8,156 bases of DNA from positions 1-8,156 of the forward strand of contig CANRNA010000074.1 in NCBI GenBank assembly GCA_947631805.1, in the 5' to 3' direction. Positions within the stretch are counted from its first letter, which is position 1; every line of letters begins with the position of its first letter. Below are positions 1-6,394 of this stretch, one piece after another. Position numbers and translations under genes: made by a program. The DNA comes from an uncultured Oscillospiraceae bacterium. GTDB lineage: Bacteria; Bacillota; Clostridia; Oscillospirales; Oscillospiraceae. The notes below the pieces were generated by a model. It had not been told where the DNA came from, ran no database searches, and saw nothing but the letters and a program-made list of their open reading frames with translations.

Positions 1-669
1 AAGGACTTCTATTACTACGGCTGCAAGCACCGCGCCATGGTGGGCGACCACAGGTGCGACTACAAAAAGCAGGTCCACGAGGAGCTGTTGGACGACGCCG
101 TGGCGGAGGTCGTCGCCAAGCTGGTCAGCAACCCCAAATTCGCTGCCATGATGCAGCAGAAGATCAACATGAAGGTGGACACCTCCGCTATCGACCAGGA
201 GATTGGGAACTATGAAAAACAGCTCCGGCAGCATTACGCCGCGAAATCCCGGCTGCTGGACGAGATCGACGCCATGGACCCTGACGACAAGCACTACTTG
301 AGGCGAAAGTCAGACCTTGATGACCGGCTCTATCGGATGTATGATAGGATAGAATCCGTTGAATCCCAGCTGATCGAGGCCCGTGCCAAGAAGGCCGCCG
401 TCGAAGCGGAGAAGATCACAGGCGACAACATCTACAAGGTGCTGATCTGCTTTGACAAGCTCTACAAGGCCATGAACGACGCCGAACGACGCCAGCTCGT
501 GGAGGCGCTGATCTCAGAGGTACATATCTACGAGGAACGGCAGCCCAGCGGCCAATGGCTTAGGTCCATCAAGTTCCGGCTCCCGATCATCGAAGAGGAC
601 ATGGAAATGAGTTTGGTAAACAATGAGCACATTGAGACGGTTGTTCAACTCAACCTGGAAAGACAGTAG
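1..669 (+). CDS. Large serine site-specific recombinase, C-terminal part (5' truncated by window)
   Basis: The frame is open from base 1, so this is the last 222 codons of a larger gene. Large serine recombinases cut and rejoin att sites to integrate or excise mobile elements. The N-terminal catalytic domain is outside the window. Visible here are the end of the recombinase zinc-ribbon (YYYGCKHR and HRCDY, with its Cys pair), a long charged helical stretch (about residues 55-140 of the visible part) like the coiled-coil motif of this class, and a conserved block containing AERRQLVEALISEVHIYEER and FRLPIIEEDME. From memory of Clostridial relatives, this family normally continues past HVETVVLLSKGE into a tail of about 100 residues. 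Here it stops soon after HIETVVQL, at NLERQ. A tail of the expected type is instead found at 3601-3720, fused to an rlmD remnant. The gene therefore appears to read through an attachment junction. Family assignment is firm; the tail exchange is inference. Confidence 0.9.
   Translation, partial: KDFYYYGCKHRAMVGDHRCDYKKQVHEELLDDAVAEVVAKLVSNPKFAAMMQQKINMKVDTSAIDQEIGNYEKQLRQHYAAKSRLLDEIDAMDPDDKHYLRRKSDLDDRLYRMYDRIESVESQLIEARAKKAAVEAEKITGDNIYKVLICFDKLYKAMNDAERRQLVEALISEVHIYEERQPSGQWLRSIKFRLPIIEEDMEMSLVNNEHIETVVQLNLERQ
635..650 (+). other. Candidate attachment-site core inside the recombinase 3' end
   Basis: The 16 bases AGACGGTTGTTCAACT recur at 3596-3611 with one difference (AGACAGTTGTTCAACT). 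Both copies are read in the same frame and encode ETVVQL / KTVVQL within HIETVVQL and HVKTVVQL. The sequence on either side is unrelated at the DNA level, which is what the crossover core of a site-specific recombinase looks like. It lies 17 bases before the recombinase stop codon. Assignment as an att core is inference from position, repetition and known use of the rlmD/rumA 3' end by integrative elements. Confidence 0.55.
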
Positions 670-692
670 CATAGCCGCGGACGCGGTCAGAC

Positions 693-723
693 CGGCGCGG
701 GATACAGCGCCGTAATCTTTTGT
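693..723 (+). terminator. Possible terminator after the recombinase
   Basis: CGGCGC (693-698) pairs with GCGCCG (707-712) across an 8-base loop, followed by TAATCTTTTGT. The stem is short and the T-run is interrupted. It could end transcription coming from the recombinase, or natively from rlmD, before the isomerase gene, but it could also be a chance GC-rich hairpin. Confidence 0.3.
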
Positions 724-730
724 CACTTTT

Positions 731-737
731 GGAGAGG
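731..737 (+). promoter_or_regulatory. Ribosome binding site that selects the isomerase start
   Basis: GGAGAGG lies one base before an ATG at 739 but ten bases before the in-frame ATG at 748. Only the second spacing is workable for initiation. The protein then begins MLKLGMPTLLE, a normal beginning for this family. The start at 748 is therefore preferred. Confidence 0.65.
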
Positions 738-747
738 TATGAACAGG

Positions 748-1530
748 ATGCTCAAACTCGGTATGCCCACCCTGCTCGAGACGAAGACCCTTGACCAGTG
801 CGCGGCCCTCTGCGCCCGGCTGGGCCTGGACTTCGTGGAGCTGAACATGAATCTGCCCCAGTACCAGCCTGGGGCCATCGACGCGGGGCGCTTCAAGGCC
901 CTGGCGGACAGGTACGGCATTTTTTACACCATTCATCTGGACGAAAACCTGAACGTCAGCGATTTTAACCCCTACATCGCCGAGGGATATCGGCGCACCG
1001 TCACGGAGACCATCCGGCTGGCAAAGGTTCTGGGCGTCCCCGTGCTGAACATGCACCTGTCCCGCGGCGTCCACTTCACCATGCCGGAGGGCAAGGTCTA
1101 TCTCTTTGCCGCATACCGGGACCAATATCTGCGGACCATGGCCGATTTCCGGGACCAGTGCGAAAGGGCCGTGGGCAGCTCCGGCTTGACTATCTGCGTG
1201 GAGAACTGCGACGGCTTCACCGATTTCCAAAAGGAGGCCCTTGGCATCCTCCTGGGCTCCGCCGTGTTCGGCCTGACCTTCGACATCGGCCACGACCACT
1301 GCTGCGGCGGCATGGACGAGGGCTATATCCTCGCCCACAGAGACCGGCTGCGCCACTTCCACATACACGACGCCCTGGGCGGAAAGGCCCACCTCCCCCT
1401 GGGCGCCGGGGAAATAGACCTGCCCCGGTATCTCGCCATGGCCCAGGCGCAAAACTGCCGGGCCGTGCTGGAGACCAAGACCGTCGAGGGCCTGGCGCAG
1501 TCCGTCCGCTGGATAAAAAGCCGCCTGTAA
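748..1530 (+). CDS. Sugar phosphate isomerase/epimerase-like TIM-barrel protein
   Basis: A 260-residue protein of the xylose isomerase-like / AP endonuclease family 2 barrel. Strand-end motifs appear in the expected order (numbered from the 748 start): VELN with E31, TIHLDE with H63, NMHLSRG with H103, VENC with E152, FDIGHDH with D179 and H182, HFHIHD (203-208), HLPLGAGEID (215-224) and VLETK with E242. E152, D179, H205 and E242 fit the usual divalent-metal ligand set. Members isomerise or epimerise sugars and sugar acids or act on related polyols; the substrate cannot be read from sequence. It is cytoplasmic, with no signal peptide. An ATG at 739 would add three residues but sits too close to the ribosome binding site. 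It is convergent with the phosphate transporter and shares its terminator. It was probably the gene directly downstream of rlmD before the element inserted. Confidence 0.85.
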   Translation: MLKLGMPTLLETKTLDQCAALCARLGLDFVELNMNLPQYQPGAIDAGRFKALADRYGIFYTIHLDENLNVSDFNPYIAEGYRRTVTETIRLAKVLGVPVLNMHLSRGVHFTMPEGKVYLFAAYRDQYLRTMADFRDQCERAVGSSGLTICVENCDGFTDFQKEALGILLGSAVFGLTFDIGHDHCCGGMDEGYILAHRDRLRHFHIHDALGGKAHLPLGAGEIDLPRYLAMAQAQNCRAVLETKTVEGLAQSVRWIKSRL

Positions 1531-1539
1531 AGGAATATA

Positions 1540-1585
1540 AGAATCGTCCCCCGACGGCGCGGAGCGCCTGCCGGGGGACGATTCT
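1540..1585. terminator. Bidirectional terminator between convergent genes
   Basis: A perfect 14-bp stem, AGAATCGTCCCCCG (1540-1553) with CGGGGGACGATTCT (1572-1585), encloses a second hairpin, GGCGC (1556-1560) with GCGCC (1564-1568) around GGA. It starts 9 bases after the isomerase stop codon and ends one base before the transporter stop codon, so it can serve both genes. Neither side has a strong T-run; on the minus strand TTATATTCCTTT follows, which is the better of the two. Confidence 0.75.
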
Positions 1586-1586
1586 C

Positions 1587-3338
1587 TCACACATCGGCGG
1601 GAGAGTATTTTTCCAAATACCGCTCGTAACGGTCCATGAATCTCTCCCGGTCGCCGCGTATGGCCCGGATGGATTCGTGGACGTTCAGATTCCCCAGCGC
1701 CGCGTCGATGACGCACCCGGCGATGTTGGAGCAGTGGTCGCTGACACGCTCCAGGTCCGTGAGCAGGTCGTTCCACACGAACCCCGCCGCGATGGAGCAC
1801 TTTTGCTGCTGCAGGCGCTGGATATGGCGGGTGCGGAAGGTCTCCTTGAGAAGGTCGATGACCTGCTCCAGGGGCTCCACCTGCTCCGCCGCCTCCAGGT
1901 CTCTGTCCAGAAAGGCCCGCCCGGCCAGGGCCGCTATCTCCTCCACCGCCCCGGTGATGAGCGCCATCTCCCCTCTGGCGCTGTCGGACAGGGCCAGCTC
2001 CTTCCGCTCCATCTCCTCCACGGACTGGATGATGTTCGCCGCGTGGTCCCCGATGCGCTCGAAGTCCCCGATGACCTTCAAAAGCTCCGCCGCCTCCCCG
2101 CTGTCCCGCTCGGTGATGCGCCCGGTGCTGAGCTTCACAAGATAGGTGCCCAGGATGTCCTCATAATGGTCAGTCCGGTCCTCCGCCTCCCGGACCCGGA
2201 CCGCCAGGGCCGGGTCATAGCGCCGGAGGGCGGCCACGGCGTCTCCCAGGGCGCCCATGGCGCACCGGGCCATATCCGACGCTGCCTCATGGCACCGTTC
2301 CAGGGCGATGGGCGGCGTGGCCAGCAGCCGCTCATCCAGCTCGCTGGCCGTCTCCGGCTTTTTCCCGTCGGGGATAAGGCGGCACACCAGCTTTTCCAGA
2401 GAGCCGGACAGGGGCAGCATCAGCGCCGTGCACAGCACGTTGAACACCGAATGGGCCGCGGCGATGCCCAGAAGGGTAGCGCTCCGGTCCAGCACGGCCG
2501 GGGCGGCCGCGGCCTTCACAGCGCAGAACGCCCCCAGCCACACCGCCGCGCCGATGACATTGAAGCTCAGATGCACCATGGCGGCCCGTTTGGCGTTTTG
2601 ATTGGCCCCCACGGCGGACAGCAGCGCCGTGACGCAGGTGCCGATGTTCTGGCCCATGATGATGGGGATGGCCGCGCCGTAGCTGACCTGGCCCGTCACC
2701 GCCAGGGCCTGCAAAATGCCCACCGAGGCGGAGCTGGACTGGATGACCGCCGTCAGCACCGCCCCCGCCAGCACCCCCAGCAGCGGGTTTTTGAACAGGA
2801 GAAACAGCCGCTGAAAGCCCGGCACGTCCCGCAGCCCGGCCACGGCCCCGCTCATGGTCTCCATGCCGTACATCAGCGTGGCGAAGCCCAGCAGTATCAT
2901 GCCCGTGTCCTTTTTCCTGTCCCCCTTGCAGAACATGTACAGCACGATGCCCGCCAGGGCAAGCACCGGCGTGAAGGAGCTGGGCTTGAGCAGCCGCACC
3001 ACCAAATTGCCCCCGTCGATGCCCGCCAGGGACAGTATCCAGGCCGTGACCGTGGTGCCGATATTGGCCCCCATGATGACGTGGATGGCCTGGCCCAGGG
3101 TCATGAGCCCGGAGTTGACGAAGCCCACCACCATCACCGTGGTGGCGGAGGAGCTCTGGATGACCGCCGTGATGCCCAGGCCCGTGAGAAGGCCCGCCGC
3201 CTTTTTTGTGGTCATCCTGCCCAGCAGGCTCCGCAGGCCGCTCCCCGCCCGGCGCTCCAGGGACTGGCCCATCACGTTCATCCCGAACAAAAACAGGCTC
3301 AGCCCGCCCAGCAAAGACAACAGATCGAAAATATCCAT
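1587..3338 (-). CDS. Na+/phosphate cotransporter family protein with PhoU-like C-terminal domain
   Basis: A 583-residue membrane transporter of the PNaS (NptA/YjbB-like) family, which imports inorganic phosphate using the sodium gradient. The N-terminal half holds the inverted-repeat transport core: the signature QSSSATT at 61-67 and its second copy QSSSAS at 200-205, with paired GANIGTTVT (90-98) and a later GQNIGTCVT. Many hydrophobic helices span about 1-310. From about 340 to 560 the protein is soluble, helical and charged (RVREAEDRTDHYEDIL, GDFERIGDHAANI, LERVSDHCSNIAG), matching the two three-helix repeats of a PhoU domain, including the E/D-R-x-x-D-H metal motifs. Length is typical of the PhoU-fused subgroup. 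The ATG has AAGGAG at 3346-3351, seven bases upstream. Upstream lie a -10 and tandem TTTACA repeats, so Pho control is likely. Natively it would follow phoR on the same strand; it is now separated from it by the insertion. Confidence 0.93.
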   Translation of the reverse strand: MDIFDLLSLLGGLSLFLFGMNVMGQSLERRAGSGLRSLLGRMTTKKAAGLLTGLGITAVIQSSSATTVMVVGFVNSGLMTLGQAIHVIMGANIGTTVTAWILSLAGIDGGNLVVRLLKPSSFTPVLALAGIVLYMFCKGDRKKDTGMILLGFATLMYGMETMSGAVAGLRDVPGFQRLFLLFKNPLLGVLAGAVLTAVIQSSSASVGILQALAVTGQVSYGAAIPIIMGQNIGTCVTALLSAVGANQNAKRAAMVHLSFNVIGAAVWLGAFCAVKAAAAPAVLDRSATLLGIAAAHSVFNVLCTALMLPLSGSLEKLVCRLIPDGKKPETASELDERLLATPPIALERCHEAASDMARCAMGALGDAVAALRRYDPALAVRVREAEDRTDHYEDILGTYLVKLSTGRITERDSGEAAELLKVIGDFERIGDHAANIIQSVEEMERKELALSDSARGEMALITGAVEEIAALAGRAFLDRDLEAAEQVEPLEQVIDLLKETFRTRHIQRLQQQKCSIAAGFVWNDLLTDLERVSDHCSNIAGCVIDAALGNLNVHESIRAIRGDRERFMDRYERYLEKYSPADV

Positions 3339-3487
3339 GCGTTCTCTCCTTTGCGTGATCTCTGCCTTTCATTGTACCGGGCCATTGTAAAGTCCGTCAC
3401 CGTCCCTATGTAAAATCTATGTAAAACGCCCGCGCTCAATAATGCCGCCCGCCGCCGGGACAGGCGGCAGAGCCCGCGAGACGGCGG
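3228..3487. repeat. Direct repeat copy A: cotransporter 5' end and promoter
   Basis: This segment recurs at 6438-about 6697 in the same orientation, offset 3210 bases. Positions 3228-3356 are identical to the second copy (129 bases: the first 37 codons of the cotransporter gene plus its ribosome binding site). Substitutions then appear at 3357, 3382, 3407, 3418 and 3445, and beyond about 3445 the copies drift apart with a one-base indel and several changes. This copy is attached to the intact transporter gene. Confidence 0.95.
3371..3426 (-). promoter_or_regulatory. Pho-type promoter of the cotransporter gene (copy A)
   Basis: Read on the minus strand, two identical ten-base units, TTTTACATAG (complement of 3417-3426 and 3406-3415), are spaced 11 bases apart. 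A third TTTACA (complement of 3386-3391) follows 23 bases on, about two helical turns. Direct TT(A/T)ACA-like repeats with 11-base periodicity are the known layout of PhoP boxes in Gram-positive bacteria. A -10 element TACAAT (complement of 3371-3376) lies downstream, and no good -35 is visible, as expected for an activated promoter. The resulting leader would be about 25 bases with the ribosome binding site in it. The neighbouring PhoR-type kinase supports the call. Confidence 0.7.
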
Positions 3488-3525
3488 ATTGGCTGGATGA
3501 AGGACGCAGGCGTCCCCGTCTATGA

Positions 3526-3756
3526 CGAGGCCACCGGCTGGGGCCTCATCGCCGCTGTGCCGCCGTGGATATGTTCCCCCGCACCGCCCATGTGAAGACA
3601 GTTGTTCAACTTTCAAGGGGAGAAATCCAGTCAAAGAAGATTCGCGTTGACTTCTCTCTGGAGGATATGGATATGTCCGGTTTCCAGAAAGGCGCAACCT
3701 ATGGGGAGATCAAGGCTTATGGGAAATACGGGCGGCGCTGGAGTAATACGGGATGA
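3526..3756 (+). pseudogene. rlmD/rumA 3'-end remnant fused to a recombinase-type C-terminal tail
   Basis: An open frame follows a TGA at 3523-3525. Its first part, ending RRCAAVDMFPRTAHV (to 3594), matches the C-terminus of 23S rRNA uracil-C5 methyltransferase (RlmD/RumA, TrmA family), where VDMFPxTxHVExVV is the conserved end of the catalytic domain. After the shared core TVVQL it changes to GEIQSKKIRVDFSLEDMDM and GFQKGATYGEIKAY, a tail I recognise from Clostridial serine recombinases and from rlmD genes interrupted by their elements. That tail is normally much longer; here it breaks off after EIKAY and ends GKYGRRWSNTG. None of the methyltransferase SAM-binding region or catalytic cysteine is present, so it cannot be a working enzyme. 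A GTG at 3565 could start a 63-residue peptide, but no ribosome binding site supports it. Base composition switches from GC-rich to AT-rich right at the core. The stretch 3488-3525 before it matches nothing I recognise. Confidence 0.7.
3596..3611 (+). other. Candidate attachment-site core in the rlmD remnant
   Basis: AGACAGTTGTTCAACT, the partner of the copy at 635-650, is in the same orientation and codon frame. Left of it the sequence encodes an rlmD end; right of it, an element-type tail. Together with the first copy this gives the two reciprocal junctions expected of one integration event in rlmD, although their order in the window is opposite to that of a simple integrated element. Confidence 0.55.
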
Positions 3757-3771
3757 TATAAATGAATAGAC

Positions 3772-3811
3772 ACACCGTGACTTTTGTTTAGCGAAAAGTC
3801 ACGGTGTTTTA
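3772..3811 (+). terminator. Strong hairpin terminator
   Basis: ACACCGTGACTTTT (3772-3785) pairs perfectly with AAAAGTCACGGTGT (3794-3807) around the loop GTTTAGCG, followed by TTTA. The 14-bp stem ends transcription arriving from the rlmD-tail remnant and insulates the TetR operon. The 90 bases after it, up to the TetR promoter, hold nothing I can identify. Confidence 0.75.
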
Positions 3812-3902
3812 TGTAGAATCAAAGGGTTGAAGCACGATAGCTTTCTCCCCTGCTTTCATGGCGTCAAGAAACTATCCCGGCATACTGAATTTTCTATTCT
3901 CC

Positions 3903-3930
3903 TTGACTTTTGCTTTTTATCTGCTATAAT
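3903..3930 (+). promoter_or_regulatory. SigA-type promoter of the TetR-ABC operon
   Basis: TTGACT (3903-3908) and a consensus TATAAT (3925-3930) are separated by 16 bases. Transcription would start near 3937, giving a leader of about 45 bases before the TetR start codon. It is the only convincing promoter ahead of the operon. Confidence 0.75.
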
Positions 3931-3931
3931 T

Positions 3932-3961
3932 AGAAACAGTTGTTGCGAAACGTAAGTTTCT
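3932..3961. promoter_or_regulatory. Probable TetR operator overlapping the transcription start
   Basis: GAAAC and GTTTC form a 14-base inverted repeat around GTAA at 3947-3960. A further GAAAC at 3933-3937 makes a wider pairing, AGAAAC (3932-3937) with GTTTCT (3956-3961). The repeats lie between the -10 box and the ribosome binding site, where a bound TetR dimer would block transcription. Autoregulation of the downstream operon is therefore likely. The exact site is inferred from symmetry only. Confidence 0.5.
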
Positions 3962-3982
3962 GATTATAAGGAGGGAGCGACA

Positions 3983-4561
3983 ATGCCACCAAAATGTAAA
4001 TTTACCCAGGAAGAAATCATCAGAGCCGCACTGGATTTAGCACGGAAAGAAGGGTTCAATGCTCTCACAGCAAGAGGTCTTGGAGCAGAACTTGGATCAT
4101 CGCCGAAACCTATTTTTACGATCTTTGAAAATATGGAGGCCGTTCAGGTCGAAGTAAAAAAAGCGGCAAAGGCCCTCTATGCCGAGTATATTCAAGTCGG
4201 CCTTCATCAAGAATTAGCCTTTAAGGGCGTGGGAACGCAGTATATCCTGTTTGCGATCAAGGAACCGAAACTGTTTCAATTACTTTTTATGTCTGAGCAG
4301 CCACAGAAGCCGTCTGTTGCGGGTATTCTCCCGGTCATAGATGAGAGCTATGATCAAATATTGCAGTCCGTTCAAAACGGATATGGACTTGGTGAGAAAG
4401 ACGCAGAAAACCTTTACCGGCATTTGTGGATATACACGCACGGAATAGCAGTGCTTTGCGCAACAAATATGTGTTCCTTTACCGCCGGGGAAATCAGCGG
4501 CATGATGACCGAGGTTTGTCGGAGCTTGTTGAAAGAAATAAAGGGAGATAAAACAGCATGA
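3983..4561 (+). CDS. TetR/AcrR family transcriptional repressor with WHG-type C-terminal domain
   Basis: A 192-residue DNA-binding repressor. Residues 8-52 form the TetR helix-turn-helix: QEEIIRAALDLARKEGFNALTARGLGAELGSSPKPIFTIFENM has the usual A-GF-LT-R-A-LG-S-IF-F pattern. The C-terminal part binds the inducer and dimerises; W149 with H153-G154 (WIYTHG) fits the WHG ligand-binding domain found in many efflux regulators. The ATG is preceded by AAGGAGGG (3968-3975), seven bases away. The stop overlaps the ATPase start (ATGA at 4558-4561), so the three genes are translationally coupled. It most likely represses its own operon through the inverted repeat near 3947 and is released by a compound the transporter exports. 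The inducer is unknown. Codon use is more A+T rich than in the flanking genes. Confidence 0.9.
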   Translation: MPPKCKFTQEEIIRAALDLARKEGFNALTARGLGAELGSSPKPIFTIFENMEAVQVEVKKAAKALYAEYIQVGLHQELAFKGVGTQYILFAIKEPKLFQLLFMSEQPQKPSVAGILPVIDESYDQILQSVQNGYGLGEKDAENLYRHLWIYTHGIAVLCATNMCSFTAGEISGMMTEVCRSLLKEIKGDKTA

Positions 4562-5250
4562 TTGCAGTATCAGACATTACAAAATCTTATGGAGCCGGTG
4601 AAAATAGAAATCTAGTACTGAAAGGGATCAGCTTACAAATTGCCGATAGAGATTTCACCGTAATTTTAGGTGCGTCGGGGTCAGGCAAATCCACTTTTCT
4701 GAATGTTATTTCGGGACTCGAACGCCCCGACAGCGGAAGCGTCGTATATGGAACAAATGACATCACAAAATTGTCGGATAGTGAATTAACGCAGTTCCGC
4801 AAGGACAATATCGGCTTTATCTTCCAACAGTATTATCTGCTCCCAAATATGACTGTAGAAAAGAATGTGCGAATGGGAGCTGACCTTGCGGGCAATCGGG
4901 AATATAGGGAAATTATAACCGCCGTAGGACTTGAAGATAAATCAAAGAAATATCCGAGTGAGCTTTCGGGCGGTGAGCAGCAAAGAGTTTCCGTTGCCCG
5001 TGCGCTTGCAAAAAAGCCCAAAGTGCTGTTTTTAGACGAGCCGACAGGCGCATTAGATGAACAGACCGGCCGACAGGTTCTTGACTATATCTGCAAGCTG
5101 CATAAGGAATACGGCTTTACCATTGTAATGGTGACACACAATCAGAATATCGCAGAAATGGCGAATACAGTTGTAAAAATGAACAGCGGGAAAATATCTG
5201 AAGTCTTTACCAATGAAAAGCAAAAGACCGCTTATGAGATTGGGTGGTAA
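4558..5250 (+). CDS. ABC transporter ATP-binding protein (MacB/LolD/BceA type)
   Basis: A 230-residue nucleotide-binding subunit with every core motif intact: Walker A GASGSGKS (38-45), Q-loop in FIFQQYYLLP (Q90/Q91), signature LSGGEQQR (136-143), Walker B VLFLDEP (156-162), D-loop GALD (164-167) and switch histidine H194 in VTHN. The Q-loop with LLPNMTVEKNV and the LSGGEQQRVSVARAL form are typical of the MacB/LolD/BceA branch, which pairs with FtsX-fold permeases and drives mechanotransmission or export rather than classical import. The start codon overlaps the TetR stop by four bases. The permease gene follows at once. It probably supplies energy for removal of a toxic peptide, antibiotic or lipid; substrate not readable. 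Confidence 0.93.
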   Translation: MIAVSDITKSYGAGENRNLVLKGISLQIADRDFTVILGASGSGKSTFLNVISGLERPDSGSVVYGTNDITKLSDSELTQFRKDNIGFIFQQYYLLPNMTVEKNVRMGADLAGNREYREIITAVGLEDKSKKYPSELSGGEQQRVSVARALAKKPKVLFLDEPTGALDEQTGRQVLDYICKLHKEYGFTIVMVTHNQNIAEMANTVVKMNSGKISEVFTNEKQKTAYEIGW

Positions 5251-5254
5251 TGGT

Positions 5255-6394
5255 ATGGTCGTAGGAATGAAAGATGCGCTCAAACTGATCGGCATATCCG
5301 TTATCGCTTGCTGCGCCGTTTTCGTATGCACGCTGTTTTTAGATTATAATATTGACATCGCAGCAATGAAAAATGAGATAACAACGGCAGGCGGCGTCAC
5401 AATGTATAATGCAATCATTTCTACGGGAAAGGTCGTTGCAGCCGTTTCGGGTGGTTGTTTAGCCATAACATCGGTCATTATGCTCCTGTTCTATATCAAG
5501 AACTACATAGATATGCACGGCAAAGAACTCGGAATACTGAAAGCTCTCGGATATTCTAACTTCAAAATCGCAAAGCACTTTTGGGTGTTTGGATTAAGTG
5601 TTTTCGTCGGTTGCGCTTTGGGATATGCGCTGGCTTTTCTCTATCTGCCGAGTTTCTATGAATTGCAAAATGCCGAACACCTTTTTCCCGAAATCAAGGT
5701 GCAGTTTCACCCCTTTTTGGCATTTCTTTTGGTCGGTGTACCTGCAATGAGCTTTGCAGCTTTAGCAGTTATATATGCCTGTTTTAGGCTGAAACAACCC
5801 GTGTTTGATTTGCTGAAAGAAAAGCATGAGTATAAGGCAGAGATAAGCAAGAAGGAAACAAAGGATATACCTTTTCTGAAAGAACTAACGAGGAGTACGG
5901 TAAGAGGCAGAAAATCACTTGTGTTCTTTATCGCGTTTTCGGCGTTTTGTTTCTCGGATATGGTGCAGATGTCAATGTCCATGAAAGATCTTTCGAGCGA
6001 AGCAATGGCGATCATGATATTAACGATAGGCTTGATCCTCTCTTTTGTGACCTTATTTCTTTCGCTCTCAAGCGTAGTAAAAGGAAACATGAAAACCATT
6101 GCGATGATGAGAGTGTTCGGTTATAAACATAGTGATTACAGCAAGGCAATCCTCGGAGGGTACAGACCGTTTTCTTATATCGGATTTGTGATCGGTACGG
6201 TCTATCAGTATGCGTTGTTAAAAATCATGGTAACGATTGTATTTGCCGATGTCGGGAATGTCCCCGAATACAATTTCGATTTTAAGACGTGTGCGATCAC
6301 ATTAGTCCTATTTATCCTCGCCTATGAAATCACTATGTACGTCTACTCTCAGCGGAGCAAGAAACTGCCGATTAAAAGTATTATGTTGGAGTGA
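5255..6394 (+). CDS. FtsX-like ABC transporter permease, compact 8-TM form
   Basis: A 379-residue membrane subunit partnering the ATPase encoded just upstream. Hydrophobic segments at about 8-29, 57-81, 107-131, 153-177, 221-239, 249-272, 306-328 and 345-364 give two groups of four. Each group has the FtsX coupling motif between its second and third helices: KELGILKALGY (90-100) and KTIAMMRVFGY (280-290). It is thus two FtsX domains in one chain, but with very small extracellular loops: only about 27 residues separate TM1 from TM2, where MacB and BceB have large domains. The frame is open from an ATG at 5213 inside the ATPase gene, but that and 5234 lack ribosome binding sites. The ATG at 5255, four bases after the ATPase stop and preceded by GGGTGGT, is preferred; 5267 is possible. 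No gene follows before the repeat. Confidence 0.85.
   Translation: MVVGMKDALKLIGISVIACCAVFVCTLFLDYNIDIAAMKNEITTAGGVTMYNAIISTGKVVAAVSGGCLAITSVIMLLFYIKNYIDMHGKELGILKALGYSNFKIAKHFWVFGLSVFVGCALGYALAFLYLPSFYELQNAEHLFPEIKVQFHPFLAFLLVGVPAMSFAALAVIYACFRLKQPVFDLLKEKHEYKAEISKKETKDIPFLKELTRSTVRGRKSLVFFIAFSAFCFSDMVQMSMSMKDLSSEAMAIMILTIGLILSFVTLFLSLSSVVKGNMKTIAMMRVFGYKHSDYSKAILGGYRPFSYIGFVIGTVYQYALLKIMVTIVFADVGNVPEYNFDFKTCAITLVLFILAYEITMYVYSQRSKKLPIKSIMLE

Noticed and set aside
514..1800. A 428-codon open frame on the minus strand across the recombinase end, isomerase and transporter end
   Set aside because: It crosses three well-supported genes and a terminator, has no recognisable domain and no ribosome binding site.
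1158..3413. A 751-codon open frame on the plus strand opposite the phosphate transporter
   Set aside because: It is rich in Arg, Pro, Gly, His and Gln with no domain, which is typical of the complement of a GC-rich gene. The transporter on the minus strand has complete family motifs, a ribosome binding site and a promoter.
3488..3561. A second reading of the rlmD-remnant leader (WMKDAGVPVYDEATGWGL) as a separate protein fragment
   Set aside because: It looks protein-like but matches no family I can name, has no start signal and ends shortly after, so no gene is called.
3809..3859. A 16-codon minus-strand frame (MKAGEKAIVLQPFDST) between the terminator and the TetR promoter
   Set aside because: It is too short, with no ribosome binding site or promoter that I can identify. 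It may be a fragment of an older gene but cannot be assigned.
3937..3946. ACAGTTGTT in the TetR leader, resembling the att core ACAGTTGTTCAACT
   Set aside because: Only nine bases match, it is not in a coding frame and the flanks differ. It is explained as well by chance and by the operator repeats.
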